Positions 11,265-21,500 of a DNA stretch of 64,000 bases are shown in pieces. Made by a program: the position numbers and the translations under genes. Every line of letters starts with the position of its first letter. The first letter of the stretch is position 1. The DNA comes from Areca catechu (lineage: Eukaryota > Streptophyta > Magnoliopsida > Arecales > Arecaceae). The notes beneath the pieces were generated by a model. It ran no database searches, was not told the origin of the DNA, and saw only the letters and a program-made list of their open reading frames with translations. The stretch spans positions 146,443,980 to 146,507,979 of the forward strand of contig CM038050.1 of NCBI GenBank assembly GCA_021397845.1. Reading direction: 5' to 3'.

Positions 11265-12038
11265 ACTTTTTATCTTAATTTTTTGTAATGTATAATGAAA
11301 ATTTTATGAATGCAATAGATACCTTTTTGGCATATCTTCTATGTATAAATTGAGCTTGTGCAATATTCTCAATGATACTTTCATTTGTACAATGCTAATC
11401 AAAATAAGTTTTAATTAGAATATCAAAATTGAGAAAAGAAAGTGAAATTATTTCAAATAAATTTTATCAACTTTCGCTTTCGATTATAAAATTTGAGCTT
11501 TAAAAGATCAATTAAACACCTTTTTTGATTGCTGACAAAAAGGGGGAGAATGTTTAAAGTTGCATGAAAAAGAAAGAAAGATAAAGAGAGAATAAATATG
11601 AAAGAAAAAGTGGGAGAATGTGATTAAAAAAATATGAAATTGCTTATATAAGTAAGAGGAAGAAAAATTGTTGAATCTAAATGACTTTAGTTCATGCTCT
11701 ATGCTCTCAAAAACTTCACACATTTCTTAAAGATCATAAAGCAATAACTCCGATACTTGTTAACTCTGATACATTTCTGAAACTTTGCAAAATTGAGCTT
11801 TGATACCTTGCATACCTTAATAGCTCTGATACTTTATGAAAGTGCTAGTCTTAACATTCTGATCCATATAAAAGCACTGATACCGTATAGTTCTTCTTTC
11901 CACAAAAAGCTCTGATACTTACTTGCAAATACAATTAGCTTTGATACATGTTAATGCTCACTTTCAAATTCAGTTAAACATGTAATTGTAAAGATTTTTA
12001 CATGCCCAGTGTTTTGTCATCATCAAAAAGAGAGAGAT
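11265..12038 (+). other. C1 post-ORF region with repeated CTCTGATAC words and polypurine motifs
   Basis: There is no coding potential on the plus strand. A purine-rich motif AAAAAGGGGGAGAA lies at 11,537-11,550 in a GCTGACAAAAAGGGGGAG context, well upstream of the LTR. From about 11,745 to 11,960 the words GCTCTGATACTT and CTCTGATACAT recur every few tens of bases, a degenerate simple array also seen in C2 at 43,330-43,740. The final polypurine tract is listed separately. Confidence 0.7.
12025..12037 (+). other. C1 polypurine tract
   Basis: AAAAAGAGAGAGA directly precedes the TGTTGACC start of the 3' LTR at 12,039. This is the expected plus-strand priming site. The similar AAAAAGGGGGAGAA at 11,537 may be a Sirevirus-type extra tract. 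Confidence 0.8.
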
Positions 12039-13685
12039 TGTTGACCCCATAAGTGATTTTGATGATAACCAAACATTGGAGCATGCATTTGTTTTACTAA
12101 TAACTCTTCAAGTATTTTACAAGTTTTTGTAGGATGAATTTATTACTTAATTTGAACTCATACATTTCTATTTCTTGTATGGAGTTGTATTGTAATTGAA
12201 TCTTGTAAAGAAGAACTCAAAGAAAAACTTAAGTAAAAACCAATCAAATGGGTTACTTCTAGGTTATTTCAAGCTTAAAATTATTTTAACTATGTTTGAA
12301 GGCATCTTGAAATTTAGAAGACTTGCTGGATGATCTCCGGAGAAAAACTGATATTTCATTGAAGATTTTATTCGAGCCGACTCAAAGGGAAGAGAGTCGA
12401 GTCTGGCACATGGCACGCATAAAGATTTCTAGCATGCAGATATCTGAGTCGACTCTAAGGAACCCGAGCCGTCTCATCCAGAGTACCACTTTCTGAATCA
12501 GATAGGCAAGCCAACCCAAAGGGAGTCCGAGCTGACTCTATTATTTAGTCAGACATCTGAGCCAACTCTTCAGAGATTCGAGCTGACTCTTCCAAAGTCT
12601 AGAAAAAGAGCTCTAAGAACTACAGCCAACTGAGCTGACTCTAAAGAGAAAGAGCTGACTCTTCCAAACTACCTTTTTGAAGGCCTGAGGATCCGAGTTG
12701 ACTAGAATCAAGGCGAGCCGACTCTTACAGAGTGAGGAATCAGAACACTATGCAACCGAGCCAACTAGACTAAAAAGAGTCGACTCAACCAGAACTACTC
12801 CGAGGATCCGAGCCGACTCGAGTAATCCGAGTTGACTCGAAGGTCGATTTCAGACTTATAATGGCTAGTTCCAGAACTTGGAATCTGAGTCCAAAAAGTG
12901 CTCCAACGATCAAAAGTCACATCCCAACGGTCTACAATGACTAAAATTATCTGAGAAGAGTACAAGACTATATATTTAAGGAGTTTGAACTACTTTAAAC
13001 AAGATATGATGAGTAAATGCTAAATTGAATATCCAAGCTACCTTGTGAGCAAGAGAGCACTACAAGAGCATCCAAGACAGTCTTCAAGCCTTCACCAACT
13101 ATCAACTAAAGCTTGAAGCATTTATTGAAGAAGTTGAGAAGCCAACCAAGTGCATTGAAGAGCAATCAACTGGGCTTCTCTTGAGCTGCATCAGCAACCA
13201 TCCGAAAAAATTTATTTGTCATTATGTTGCTTTCTTTTTACAATTCTCTTTTGAATTGTTAGGTTATTGGTGGGCTCGGTTTAAAAACCAAATAGGTTCT
13301 TGGTTAGCCTATGTTAAAACCAAGTGTTAAGTTCTTGGTGATCCTGGTAAAACCAAGTGTTGGGTTTCTTTGGTGAGCCTGGTTTAAAAACCAAAGTGTA
13401 GAGGTTTGGATTGTGAGCTGTTAAAACAATCCGACTATTTTCCAGTGGGGGATATAGTGAAAATCCCAAGTGGTAATCTTGGGTAGTGGATGTAGGAGCT
13501 GGGTTGCTCCGAACCACTATAAAATTTCTTGAGTTTGTGTTGCGGATTCTCTTTATATCTTGCTTCTGCTTTTAATTATCTCAATCACAGTACTTAACAC
13601 TTCAAGGGATTTTCAAAGAGCACATAATTGCTTAAACTTTTTAAATTTCCAATTCATCCCCTCTTGGAAAGCCACCTGGGTAACA
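12039..13685 (+). repeat. C1 3' LTR
   Basis: This LTR of 1647 bp starts TGTTGACCCCATAAGTG and ends GGGTAACA, followed by the AGCTG duplication. It keeps the palindrome array (about 12,373-12,842), although several copies have diverged, and the TATA-like TATATATTTA at 12,969. Differences from the 5' LTR are scattered substitutions plus small indels; for example, one array unit near 2604 is missing around 12,510. Confidence 0.93.
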
Positions 13686-13690
13686 AGCTG

Positions 13691-14247
13691 CTTAGCTTTA
13701 TGGATGCTTTCTTTAGATATAACTAAATATGTATGGCCTCGGAGGATGAAAAAAATACATCCTTTATCATAGACCAAAGACTCTACTATTACAAAGTGAT
13801 GCCCTTTGATCTAAAGCATACAGAGGCACGTACCAACATCTCATCAGTAAGGTCTTTAAAGACCACATTGGTTGCAATGTCAAAGTATACGTTGATGATA
13901 TGCTAGTAAAAAGGTATCGGGTATAATATCATGTGGAAGACCTCGAGAAAACTTTCTAAACCTTAAGAAAGTACCAGATGAGGCTCAACCTAACCAAATG
14001 TGCCTTCGATATATCCTACGAAAGGTTCTTGGATTTCATGGTCTTACACCATGAAATAAAAGCCAACCTAGAAAAGCTCTGAGCTGTCTTGGAGATGTTG
14101 CCACCTAGAACCCAAAAGGAAGTATAGTACCTAACAAGATAGATAACTGCACGGAGTAGGTTTGTTGCCTGGTTAAGCGATAAGTGCCCATCCCTTTTCA
14201 AAGTCCTAAGACAGATCAAGGACTTCCAATGGATCGAGGAGTTCTAG
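13691..14247 (+). pseudogene. G1 RT middle (palm and following), resumed after C1
   Basis: Immediately after C1's right-hand duplication the gypsy RT resumes: a SFMDAF-like segment (13,695), a YYYKVMPFDLK-like segment (13,785), and KYTLMICX where YVDDMLVKS is expected. The plus strand near 13,890 reads GTTGATGATATG, so the DD pair is present in another frame. It runs to DFQWIEEF at 14,221-14,244. Several frameshifts are present. It stops at the ACCAC duplication bordering element X and continues at 30,119. Confidence 0.85.
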
Positions 14248-14252
14248 ACCAC

Positions 14253-15941
14253 TGATCGCTATTGTAGGCAATCAAAAATAAAACCTAACTCACTACCATA
14301 GCTAGGATGAGTGGGGATCGTATCCTTGAGGATCAAGGGCATTTATTTCATGGAAAAGAGCAAAAAAAATTATTTATAAAAGATTAGATCGAGAATAGTA
14401 TTTTTTTCTTTAAAAGAAAGAAACTAATTAATTAATTAATTCGAGATAGCAGGATGAAGTAACCTAGAAATCTGAATCCACCATCCAAACAGGTTTTATC
14501 TTCTTTTCTTTATATTGCAATATCAATAATCCTTACAAATTCAATGTTAGAAAATCTATCCCTTATTGGGCATGGGCTATATCCGGAGATCACGACACAT
14601 CCACTTAGATCATAAACTATCTAATTGATTTGCAAGGTTATGGATCTAATCTACTATACTATAATCTACCTCTCTTAGGCACGTACTGTATCCTGAGATC
14701 ATGGCACGTCGAAAGAGGGTGTAGGCTGTGTACACCAGATCAAAACCTTAATAAAAAAAATAACTCAAAAGATGTATAAAAGAAAAGCATTATTTTTGTT
14801 GCATAGGAATCAAGTACAAGAAGAGAAATAAAACCCGATTACAGGCTTTATCTTCATCCTAGGTTGAAGGAGTCTAGCCATGCATTGCTGCTGCCAGCAT
14901 CTCCTCTATAATTTTTCTCTTTTCCAAGCCTAAACTAATTAAAAAAATAAAATAAAACTTTATTACTAGAATTCATGCTCGGCTCTCCTCCCAAGGTCCT
15001 CCTTTTATAGTGCTCATCGAGGCCTTTTTCCTGGTCAAATTTGGAGTCAATCTGGCTCAAAATCAGCTGAATATCATAAGGAGCAGTTTCAATCATCCGA
15101 TCTACATCTTGATGGGATGATCGATGCTTCCTTCTTTCTTGGGTAAATAGAGTCCCAACCAGACTTCTCACTGAATCCTGGATCCTGGGTCCCCTTCTTC
15201 GATTAGGACTGGTAAAGCTTCTCCCAATTTTGATGGCAATGTTGAGGGTGGAGGGATGCAGTGGGAGGTGGCGTAGAGGAATGAATAGCTAGTGATCAGG
15301 AGGGGATGGTCGATTTAGAAGATGAGAAGAAAATAATCGAGAAAGGGGAAAAAATGGTGTAGAGCATGGGCATGGCTAGCGACGAATCTTTCGGCATCTC
15401 CTCTGACCACGAGTGGTGACGGTGAATGGTAATGACAGATAATGGTCTGGTACAGAGGGAGAATGATTGGCGATCAATAAGGAAAAGAAGAGACAATGAA
15501 AATGGTGACCGGTCCAAAATAAGTGACCTTTTGATGAGCTCTCCGGCCATGATGCAGCTCCCGGTGATGAGGGGGACACTCCAGTGGCTTCTCTAGCAAG
15601 GACAAAGCTCGGAAGGATGATGGTCCACAGAATGACCCCTTAGACTGGTAGTAATGGCTGCCATGGATTGCTAGCCAATTTTGTAAATCAGGCAGTCCAT
15701 CCATGGTGGACCAGCTACCTCAATAATCTGTAATATTTAATCAAATTAGTTTTTCTTTGATATCGAACCTGTTTGAACTCTAATTTGAGTGTTGTTTATA
15801 TCGTTGGACTCTAAAAATCATACACTTTCAATCCATAGGCTCATTTTTTATAAAATATCAATAAAAAATAAATTCTCAATAAATATAAAATAAGTAATAT
15901 TTATTTTAATGATTAAATTGAGATAATTAATAGATTTATCA
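14253..15941 (-). repeat. X LTR copy A (minus-strand 3' LTR)
   Basis: This copy of 1689 bp starts TGATCGCTATTGTAGGC and ends AATAGATTTATCA on the plus strand. Its first 350 bp match 26,964-27,308 and its last 400 bp match 29,327-29,726 and, less closely, 29,727-30,113. Short open frames on the minus strand between 14,935 and 15,704 lie in LTR sequence and are not genes. A GATCACGACACAT context and a GGCCATGATGCAGCTCC landmark help align the copies. Confidence 0.85.
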
Positions 15942-17483
15942 TATCCCTAATTTAATCAATGCTAGTCCCTTAGTAATGTAATTAAAATAGAATCATGCAT
16001 CACTAAGATCCTCCTTTACAAAATTAGATCTAGATTTAAGGTTAAAAGAAGTTAGCTAGTATCACTAAGTATTGAGCTTTCGAAGTAAATTTCACAGTCA
16101 GAACTATCAGAAACTTTCTTAGAGTTCATCTAAAGATCTACAGTACTTGTGTTTATGATGGCTAACTTAGTATTTTAGGGCTAAATTATAAAGAATAATT
16201 ATATCTTTGCTTATCATTTACTTTTGGTCAATTTTCTATGCACCCCCAAATTAAGCACATGAGTTGAGGTAGCTTTCACACTGCCTGATTTTTTCTCTTC
16301 TCTTCTTTTTTTTTATTGGCAATGTCTTCATACGCCACTTTTTGATACAAACAATAATGATTACTTAGACAAAGTTGCCCGGTTACTCGGTGAAAAATCA
16401 ATGTTTAAGACTTGCCCCCCCTTTTTTTCTTTTAATTTTTTTTGAATTTATTTTTTTATGTAGGTAGGTCTTTCCTTCAATTCAAGTTTCTTTCAATGGG
16501 ATACATATCGATTACAATTTTTTCTATGATACTTGAATCTCCAATTGACCTTACAACTAATACCTACTTTATCTCATCAGTGTGCAATACGATGAAAGTG
16601 ATAATAGCCTTTAGGTGACCTAAGTAGGTCGCTAAAAGTCTGATCAGCTAGTCTACTCCTTGGCTTGCTACAGTAAGTAGCAAATACTTTCTAACTCTAT
16701 TACATTTTTTCTAGTCTATTTTGCTCAAGAATTTCTTTCATGGAACATGATTTATCAAAAAAAATTTATATTTTATTTATTTTTTTTCAAAGTTTTTAAA
16801 AGATTTTTAAAATAATTTTTATTTTTTAAAAAAGATTTTTTCTTATCCCCCAACTTAATTTTCATTGTCCTCAATGAAGTAAGGAAAAATTAGGATATGA
16901 AAGTAAGACAAGGAGAGGTGCCACCTAGACTAGATATGCATTGTAAATTGCCAAGTACATCTATAAAGAGTAGTCCATTATTTCTATAAAAATAAAAATC
17001 ACTAAAATAAAAATCAATAAAAAGATTGGGTTGCCTTCCAACAAGCACTGAGTTTAACGTCCTCAGCCAGACATCTTAGGGTTTTTATCCTATTCCTACT
17101 CGAATCTTGACATGGGTTTATAATTCCCTACGTGATTATGGTTTAGCTTCAGGATATTTCTTGCATGGGACCATTAAATGGCTTGTTCTCTTGATAGCTA
17201 ATAATTCTTTCTTTATAATTAGATCTAGGTACAACTTAAGTACCAGTTAGGATTCTAATGGACCTAGATCTATGTACTCAATGTGCTTAATATATGAAAG
17301 GAGTATTTTAGGATCTCCATTTGATGCCTCTTCCTTCATAGGTAAGGGTGCAACCAGTATCATGAGGGGCTCGGTTAATAATTTAGATCTTAGCATAAGC
17401 CCTTTGTAATATATAACTTGGTACTTTTTTTCAAATCATTATTAACTCTGTCTCCATACATTATTTCATATTATAGACAAATT
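15942..17483 (-). other. X internal non-coding region (3' part)
   Basis: This is AT-rich DNA without a recognisable domain. The block CCCCCAACTTAATTTTCATTG near 16,848 is shared with element Y at about 56,170, as is the wording around AGTAACCGGGCAACTTT-type sequence (16,370), which shows common ancestry of the internal regions. Long A/T runs at about 16,420-16,840 are simple sequence. Confidence 0.6.
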
Positions 17484-17744
17484 TTAGAGGTAGTTCTTGA
17501 AAGTGGTGCCAAATATAAAGAAATCAGATATAAAAGTTTTAACTTTGATATCCCCCATATGCGCAATGTCCCACCCAATAACTTCTTTATATACTTTTAG
17601 AACACCTACACTTTGGGCTTCCTGGTTGTATATTATCGATAAGGTGTGAGTGGAGGTGGCAGGAAGTGGCTTTGATTCTGGGTCAAGTGGTGATTCTAAT
17701 AAAGGAGTTATTAGGGGTTTGGGTGATTCACCAGTCTTTTTCAC
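17484..17744 (-). pseudogene. X RT fragment fused to gag-like linker
   Basis: On the minus strand an 86-codon open frame starts at 17,744. Its N-terminal half (PLITPLLESPLDPESKPL) matches the same linker in Y (57,080-56,990). Its end, FISDFFIFGTTFKNYL, corresponds to the gypsy RT motif around FVDDFSVFG, with the first catalytic Asp replaced by Ser. Downstream in another frame a CMETELI segment continues the similarity. No other RT motif is present. The frame is truncated on its upstream side by the G3 insertion. Confidence 0.7.
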
Positions 17745-18936
17745 AGGAGCTCAGGAACCAACCCTTAATGAACCGATCCAAAGAGAACATCCTCAAGAGA
17801 TGGTTGAAGCTCGGAAAGAAATTGAGGATGAAATTCCCGATGAGTTACCTGATCAACTTCCACCCTTGAGTAACATCCATCATACTATAGACTTGGTCCC
17901 AGGATCCTCTTTAAAAGACCTTCCTCACTGTGGGATTGACCCTAGCGAGCCCCAAGATCTACCGGAACAAGTGGACCATATGACACCTATAGAACGATGC
18001 CCAAATTTTAAGGTCATCCTGAATAACCCAGGTCTGTTTTATATTTTCCATAAGCCACCCCAAGACTCCGATTCCTATTTCCTCCCCTTCCCTGAACCCT
18101 CTCACATTTCTAGAGCCATGGGGTTACTTTTTATTGAGATTACCAAAGTGCATGACTCCTTAGAGCCCATCCCTTTTGCCCTCTACTTCTGGTATACTTT
18201 ATGGCATTTTCTAGGGATCCTTAATAATTTTTCTTGTGCATACCAGACTAGGGTCAAACCTAGAGAGTCAAAAGTCTGTTAGGTTTAGACCCTAGGAGTC
18301 TAATAAAATTTATTTTTTCTCAATAAGATTGCATAGTTGAGTCTGCATTTTGCATCATATTAGGATTATGCATTAAATATAATTTTAAAATAATTTGGTT
18401 GATTCCCGAAAGCAAGCCAAAGAGTTTGAAATAAGGGATTTTATAATGATTAGGCTCCGGCCTGATCGGTTTCCACTGGGAACCATTAAGAAGCTTCATG
18501 CTCGTGGGGCGGGTCCCTTTAAAGTAATTAGGAGAATGGGCCCTAACGCCTATGTGCTAGAACTACCTCCGGATTATGGAATTAGCTCAACATTCAATAT
18601 CTCTGACTTAGTCGAGTATAGAGAACCTGCAAACATACCCAGTGAGCCATTTGGACCTGACCTCCCTTTTGAGAGTGAACCTGAACTTGAGTGTCCACCT
18701 CCAAATATACCTGAGCAAGGAGGACGGATCGAGCGTGTCCTGGATGACCAAGCCATCACTACCCGGGGAAAAGGCTACCAGCGTTACCTGATCCGATGGC
18801 AAGGCTGACCCGAATCCGATGACTCGTGGATCACATGAGAGGACTTGCAGCGCATCGACCCCAACATCGTGGAAAGGTATCAAAGCCAAGCTAACCCTTA
18901 CTCGACAGGGTCGAGTTCCTCCCACCCCGGGAGAAT
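17745..18936 (+). pseudogene. G3: chromovirus pol remnant lacking RT-RNase H-IN core
   Basis: An open plus-strand frame runs to 18,282. Its part at about 17,820-17,960 (DELPDQLPPLSNIHHTIDLV, then PGSSLKDLPH) is the linker and extreme N-terminus of gypsy RT. After an unassigned stretch, 18,395-18,920 encodes the integrase C-terminus (LRPDRFPLGTIKKLHARGAG, YGISSTFNISDLVEYREP) and a chromodomain (RIERVLDDQAITTRGKGYQR, then YLIRWQG, a TGA stop, and SWITXEDLQR). The catalytic RT, RNase H and integrase core are missing. A polypurine-like GGGAGAA precedes the LTR at 18,937. It is a deletion derivative related to E1. Confidence 0.8.
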
Positions 18937-19827
18937 TGGTATGGGCACCAGGATCCGACAGAGGCTCCTCAACCCTCTGTGGATCTCAGATTAGGGCTCC
19001 CCCTTTCTATGAGTCCTGTAATAAGGCCTTGAGCCCAAAACATTGTTATAATTTCTTGTCAAAGTTTGTTTAGTCCTGTACCTTGACCAATTTGGGTCAA
19101 GTTAGGTCATGAGTCCTGTATTTGTTTGAGTCTGAGTTTGGACTGGGCCCAAGCCTAATTGAAGTCACTCTGGTTTTCTTCACCAAATCAAGTTCTGGTG
19201 GGCCAACCCACCCCTTCTACTTGGGATAATGCCAACTCAGGTGCCACCTCAGCTGCCTACATGGCGCCACATCAGCTGCCACTTGGGCATCCAAGAAGGA
19301 AAACAAAGTGGCATCCTCATGCTTTCCACATGCCTTGGACAACATCCCCCTCTTCCCTCCCCCACATCATGCCTTGTTCCATCAAAAGAGGGCGTTGAAG
19401 ATCCTTGAAGGAACCAAGCCTCAAAGCAAGCCTCCTCCCAATCTTTCTTCCCAAAGTGATCTTGCAAGGAAGGAAGGTCAAAGGACACACTCCCCTCTTC
19501 AAGCCCTCAACCATGCAACGCCCATGGAGTTCTCCCTTGGTCGGCCAAGAATCGATCCTAGAAGATGGCGTGAAGAGCCCAAGGGAACACATCCCTCCAA
19601 GCAAGCCATGCCCCACTCCTTCTTCCCAAAATAAGCATGCTAAGGAAGGAAGTCAAGGGACCAATCCCCCTCTCCAAGCCTTTGCTCATGCCACGCCCAA
19701 CTCCAAATTATTTGGTCGGCCAAAGAGATGGGATGTGGAAAATTTTTGGGCGCCACCATGAGTCTTGTAATTTGAATTTCAAAAGGGCCCTGGGTGCCTA
19801 TTTAAAAGACCTAATCCCTCCCTTGTA

Positions 19828-19852
19828 GAATGAATGAATGAATGAATGAATG
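19828..19852. repeat. (GAAT)n microsatellite
   Basis: About six GAAT units lie just downstream of the TATA-like box in the G3 LTR. Confidence 0.95.
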
Positions 19853-19929
19853 AGAGTGATTAATGAAAAGTTTGAGTTTCTTCCACCCTCCAAACATTGT
19901 CTCTTAGGCTAGGTTTGAGTGGAATTGCC

Positions 19930-20075
19930 TTCGTCCCCAGGGACGTCGAGTGGTGTGAGGCCACCTGTCCGTCGCCCCAGGGCGTCGCAAATCCTTCATC
20001 CTCCAGGACGTCGCGTGGTGTGAGGCCACATTCCTTCATCCTCCGGGATGTCGCGGGGTGTGAGGCCCCAAGTTA
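19930..20075. repeat. GC-rich minisatellite of GGACGTCGCGTGGTGTGAGG type
   Basis: Three to four imperfect units of about 35-45 bp carry the core GGRYGTCG-(C/A)GTGGTGTGAGGCC, separated by CCTTCATCCTCC. The array is CpG-rich against an AT-rich background and lies in the R-U5 part of the G3 LTR. Confidence 0.8.
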
Positions 20076-20689
20076 TCTCCAACTTTGACTTCGGAATCCA
20101 GCCGGACACCGGGCTCGAAGCCCCTTTCCAACTCCAATTCAATTCCTTTCCGTGCATCTTCACATTCCGCTGACCTTTCTTTTATTTGCCTATAGGTCCT
20201 CCCTAGCATCTCGGGCATTGGAGACAGTCAGCTTTGCCATCGCGACCTCCCGACCCAAAGCCAGTGCTCCCACGGGCTCGACTGCTCGGGCATCCAGGCT
20301 GCATCCACCGAGTTGAGCGTTCTCTGCACCGGGTGTTTCAGAAGTTTGAGGTTTGCCTTCTCTTTATCTCCTAAGTAGATATTGTAGGTCGAGCTAGTCC
20401 TACCAGGGTTTCTTAATCCCGGGGTCCTGTTCTCGTTCTTACTTTTAGGGCTTTGAACTGCTAGCGTAAGCTTCAATTACTGTTCTTCGTATTTCTTATC
20501 TTTGCTTGTGATCGGGAATCAAAACCCTAAAACAATGAAGAAGAACAACAAGAAACATTAAAAAAAAAATCATCAATCCTAAAAAGAATTCCTTTGCATT
20601 GTAAGCATCCTTATTGGCATCCAACATCCCTAGCCCTTACCCCCTTGTTCCACATCAGTTGGTGTTGTTGATTTGATCAGAACATTGAT

Positions 20690-21500
20690 ATGGCATCTAG
20701 CAGTATCAAGGCAGACTTTGGAAAATTTGATGGCAAGGAAAACTTCACCCTTTGGCAGCAAAGGATGAAGGATTTACTCGTACAGAATTGGATCCATATG
20801 GTGTTAGTATGAGAGAAGCCAGAGAAGGTTAGTCTAGAAGAATGGGAGGAACTGGAGGAGATAGCTTTTAGCACAATCAGGATGTGCTTGGCTGATCATG
20901 TTCTACCTAAGATCAATGGAGAAACCACGATGAAGGGTCTTTGGAGGAAGTTGGAGAACACATACTTAGGCAAGAATATGATGAACAAGTTGTGGTTAAA
21001 TAAATAGTTGTACAACTTACGGATGCCTGATGGAGAAGATCTGATTGCTCATATCCAGAAATTCAATCAAGTGTGCTCAAATGTTATGAGCCTTGATGTA
21101 AAGATAGATGAGGAGGATAGAGCTCTCCTGTTGCTGTGTTCACTTCCAGTATCATATGACGGTCTCATTACAACTCTGGTGTATGAAAAGGAGACCTTAA
21201 ACTTCGAAGAAGTGGTTGGAGTTCTCAGGTCTAATGAACAGTGGGAAAAGCTATGTAAAGGGAGTTCAAGTTCAGAGGTTCTTGCTATGAAGGAGAGGCA
21301 AGGAAGGCCAAGGGAAAGGACTCGAGGAAAATCGAAAGATAGGTCCAAGTCTCGAGGTAGTCAGCAGGGCTGGAAGTGTTTTAAATGTCATCAGCCTGGT
21401 CATCTGAAGAGGAACTATCCACTTCTGAAGAATGAGAAGGGGAAGGGCTTTTCCAAAGGAGATTTGATCGGTGGGAGTGGTGCACATTCATCTGAGGACA
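20690..21500 (+). pseudogene. C3 gag (copia, UBN2-type) with altered zinc knuckle
   Basis: ATG at 20,690 begins MASSSIKADFGKFDGKENFT, the classic start of TNT1-94-like gag. The gag core follows (a WXXL-EXTYLGKN-like segment near 20,960, LYNLRMPDGEDLIAHIQKFN at 21,008). One TGA at about 20,811 and one TAG at about 21,006 break the frame. The zinc knuckle CFKCHQPGHLKRNYP near 21,378-21,420 has Tyr in place of the last Cys. A basic KSKDRSKSRGSQQGWK segment precedes it. Confidence 0.88.

Larger units (their letters stand above)
2134..13685 (+). mobile_element. C1: full-length Sirevirus-type Ty1-copia retrotransposon
   Basis: The two LTRs (2134-3784 and 12,039-13,685) begin TGTTGA and end YAACA. 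They are flanked by the 5-bp duplication AGCTG. Inside, in order, are a Met-tRNA-type primer site, gag with zinc knuckles, protease, integrase, RT, RNase H, an extra ORF after pol, and purine-rich AAAAAGGGGGAGA motifs before the 3' LTR. This order, the post-pol ORF and the repeated polypurine motif are hallmarks of the Sirevirus (Maximus/SIRE) lineage. Every ORF is interrupted, so this copy is not autonomous. It is inserted in the RT gene of G1. Confidence 0.93.
18937..20657 (+). repeat. G3 LTR (chromovirus type)
   Basis: It starts TGGTATGGGCACCAGG after the pol end and finishes GTTCCACATCA at 20,657. It is related to the LTRs at 27,311, 28,030 and 47,817 (GAGTCCTGTA words, TTGGTCGGCCAA blocks, CCAGGGTTTCTTAATCCCGG). 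It contains a diverged 170-bp direct duplication (about 19,430-19,600 versus 19,605-19,735), a TATA-like TATTTAAAAG near 19,799, an (GAAT)n microsatellite and a GC-rich minisatellite. It is directly followed by GTTGGT and then C3 gag leader sequence. Confidence 0.75.

Noticed and set aside
14935..15704. Several minus-strand open frames of 60-85 codons
   Set aside because: They lie inside the X LTR copy A, overlap one another in different frames and have no family similarity.
18819..19073. Open frame after the G3 chromodomain as a separate gene
   Set aside because: It is a frame-shifted reading of the chromodomain end and LTR start.
19159..19828. Cluster of overlapping open frames up to 118 codons on both strands
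   Set aside because: They fall in the duplicated, GC-richer part of the G3 LTR; mutually overlapping frames on both strands indicate low stop density rather than coding.
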